Positions 61,501 through 64,000 of a stretch of 64,000 bases of DNA are shown here, one piece after another. The DNA is taken from contig NC_044005.1 in the NCBI RefSeq assembly GCF_900496995.4, positions 19,411,363-19,475,362 of the forward strand. The letters are read 5' to 3'. This DNA comes from Aquila chrysaetos chrysaetos (Eukaryota > Chordata > Aves > Accipitriformes > Accipitridae). Within the stretch, counting starts at the first letter, position 1. Each line of letters opens with the position of its first letter. Position numbers and translations under genes: made by a program. The notes beneath the pieces were generated by a model that had not been told where the DNA came from, did no database searches, and was given only the letters and a program-made list of their open reading frames with translations.

Positions 61501-64000
61501 GAAAAAACACTTGTTCTAAGTCATTTTGTTCATATCAGGCTCCCTGACGTAAAATACCAAACCCCAATATTGTAAAGGTTTGTAGCGCTGAAGTGTCAAG
61601 ATCACTCCTGAAGAACCTTTACTTAAACATTTGGTTCCACATTAGAAGCACAATAAACACTTTTCTTTTTAAAGGTTTACATGAAGATTCACAGCATTTC
61701 ATGTGTATTATGAGTTTTACATACTGAACTTAAATGAATAAATATTAAAATATATTGCTGTCTGACACATTAAGATTGCACTTACCCACTAGTGATTTAT
61801 GGGCACTGCCGTATCTTGAGCTGCACTTCCAGATCTTGACAAGGATGATGAAACTTCAAAGCTGGAAAGAGATGGTAATGTACAAGAAAGATCTATAAGA
61901 ATGATGTAAGGAGGTGTGTGATCAGACAATGATAGCGGTATGGCATATGCCCTATCAGTAGTTCAGAATAATGAATCAGCTTCTCAGAAACAATACTGTA
62001 TTGGAATGACATTATATTAAAAAGATAGATATATTCAGGAAAACAGTTAGGAAGTACAGATAAGTACCAGCTTTGGTAAAACTTCTAAATGGATCTTGGG
62101 TCTGGTTTTAATAAGTAACATAAAATTGTTAGGTAACATCTTCATTTAGTATATATATCTGTGTAGTACCACTCCAGTAAAGTTAAGCAGATACATACTA
62201 CCTGATTAATTTGGCCCAGCTGATTTGCAACATATCTCATTGCCTAGGCAACAACAATTTTCAGGAAGGCCAGGTTTGGAGGGTGAATATTTTTTTTTAT
62301 TCAGAAATTGTGATCAATTGTTGCCATGTGAAGCTCTAAGTCATTAACCATTTCTACATGCTGTTCTCAGCGCACTGGTTGAGTATGGGTGACTGTGTGC
62401 AATGAGGTGCTGATCTTTGCTAAGGTGATTGGAATGGGACTGGTTCTAAGCCTCAGCTTTATAACTGACTGTAAAGAATATGCTCTATTTCCCCTGAATC
62501 CTACAGCTCATGCTAGGAAAAAGGCGTGTTGAGAGGAATGTTACTTTATCCTGTTAAAAAACCCTGCTGCTCTCAAGAGGCATACCCTTGCCTGTCATAT
62601 CACTTAGAGATTCACTAGTTTCTATCTTTAAGCCTTGTCTGCTAACAAAATTAGTTACTGTATATCAAGGTAAGAGTTAAATATTCAACAGTAATGCTTG
62701 GAAAAAGTGACCAATACCATCCATCTTTGACAAATAATCTGCAACCCAACATGAAGCAAGAAAAACGCAGTTCCAGACAAGATTTAATAAAGAGGTTGCC
62801 TTGTCTTCCAGATGACTTGTATGATGGACAGAGTAGCCTCTTTGCACCCCCCTATTGTTTGTGTGTCCTGGGCTACTTGTTACCTCCCTGTTTCTTTTGT
62901 TTACAGTGTGCCTCTGTCTCTGCCTTTTTCCTCCCTGAGCTCAGACCTCTATCTCCATAACTCCAAGCTGGACTGACCTTCGTAGGGCTTGCTTCCTTGG
63001 TTTGTCTGACTGCATCCTCTGGCAATATGGGAGTTTGGATGCCTTTTCTCCTCTCACCAGCTCTTTTCAATTTATGTACTTGCTGTATCTCTCAATTGTA
63101 CCTTAAACTCTCTCTCAATTTTCAACCTTAAATAAGATTTTCCTGTTCTCAGTCTGAGACAAAATAATCTAACTTCAGAATCATAAAACACAACAAATGC
63201 ACAAATGGTTTCCTTGACTTGTAAGATGCAGACTCCTCTGAACCTCGGTATCTATACCTACATGTAGAGAGATATATATATCTCCTCTTTTAATATTACA
63301 GATAGGCTTGGATTAAGTATAGTTTTTCTAATTATTTCCTCCTTAATTTCTGACAGCAGAACCACCAACTAGCCTTGCAAAGTTACGTATCTTTACATTA
63401 AATTGTTGATTGAACTATGGTTTATAATGCATTTTTACAATCTGCAGAGCATAATCTCTTTAGAGAAAAAGAAGGAAGTGCACTAAGTGAAATATTTTGT
63501 ATTACCTTAAAACTTTCAAAATGAAAAAGCAAATCTGTAAATTTCACAGATATTTAAATATGAGCATAGATTCTTTACAGGCCCACATTGTAAATTATTC
63601 ATTACCCAAGAAAATGGAAAAATGTCATTAAAGTGTCAGAAAGATTACACTTTGAGATGCTGTGGGTGTGTCCATAGCGCTGTGCTAAACCACACCAGAT
63701 GAAAATTAATCAAAAAAATATATAATAACACAAAAGGATTAACACATCCTTCAGAATTGTCAGTGTGACTGCTTTGCCTTTACATGTGTCAAGTAAATTA
63801 ATGAAATAAAACTAAAAACATATCATATTTGTGGTTTTAAAAATGGATCACCTGAGAATAAACAGCCTGTAAAAAGTACTGCTGCTAAGGGTGACAAACA
63901 AGTTGGTTTGAAGACTGCAAAGTAGTTAATAACAGTTTCTGATGTCACAGATTACAGGTCTGTTTCTCCAGTGGTACTGATACACTAATAAGAATATGGT
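58515..64000 (-). other. DGLUCY: DGLUCY 5' intronic or upstream region
   Basis: No coding exon recognised. Apart from the candidate 5'UTR exon at 61786-61861 I see nothing. No CpG-rich promoter is visible, so the promoter probably lies beyond the window. Confidence 0.5.
61786..61861 (-). other. DGLUCY: Candidate DGLUCY 5'UTR exon
   Basis: On the minus strand, a pyrimidine-rich acceptor (CTCTTTCCAG) precedes a 76-base segment that ends in a strong donor, GTAAGT, at 61785-61780. It is upstream of the start-codon exon, which itself starts with an acceptor, so at least one noncoding exon must exist. Whether this is the one is unproven. Confidence 0.3.

Overview
This is vertebrate nuclear DNA, most likely from a bird. 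It is AT-rich and intron-rich, with one intronless receptor gene and one gene split into many small exons with GT-AG junctions. It carries CR1 retroposons, including a well-preserved avian-type copy. No bacterial operon structure, CRISPR array, rRNA or tRNA was seen.

Layout: positions 1 to about 26,480 hold no coding gene that I recognise. This stretch contains several CR1 fragments: a short plus-strand 3' end near 270-426, old copies at 5.6-6.0 kb and 16.6-16.8 kb, and a nested pair at 19.7-21.8 kb. It also has one possible noncoding first exon ending at 8894. From 26,628 to 27,695 on the plus strand lies a complete, single-exon proton-sensing GPCR, GPR68 (OGR1, 355 residues), preceded by a probable 5'UTR splice acceptor and short upstream ORFs. 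From 58,505 down to 32,167 on the minus strand lies the complete coding part of DGLUCY (mitochondrial D-glutamate cyclase). I assembled it exon by exon: 12 coding exons, 1,854 nt, 617 residues, every junction GT-AG and every phase consistent. Its promoter and first noncoding exon probably lie near or beyond the right edge; a candidate 5'UTR exon is at 61,786-61,861.

The two genes converge, tail to tail, with about 4.5 kb between their stop codons. This agrees with the arrangement I recall for human chromosome 14q32 (DGLUCY next to GPR68, then CCDC88C). I could not find any CCDC88C exon in the window. The two proteins are not known to work in one pathway: GPR68 senses extracellular acid at the plasma membrane, and DGLUCY turns D-glutamate into 5-oxo-D-proline in mitochondria.

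I found no convincing new biological system. The most unusual items are a near-perfect hairpin in the last DGLUCY intron, homopolymer runs placed close to DGLUCY splice sites, a tandem splice acceptor of which only one site keeps frame, and an upstream ORF that overlaps the GPR68 start codon.
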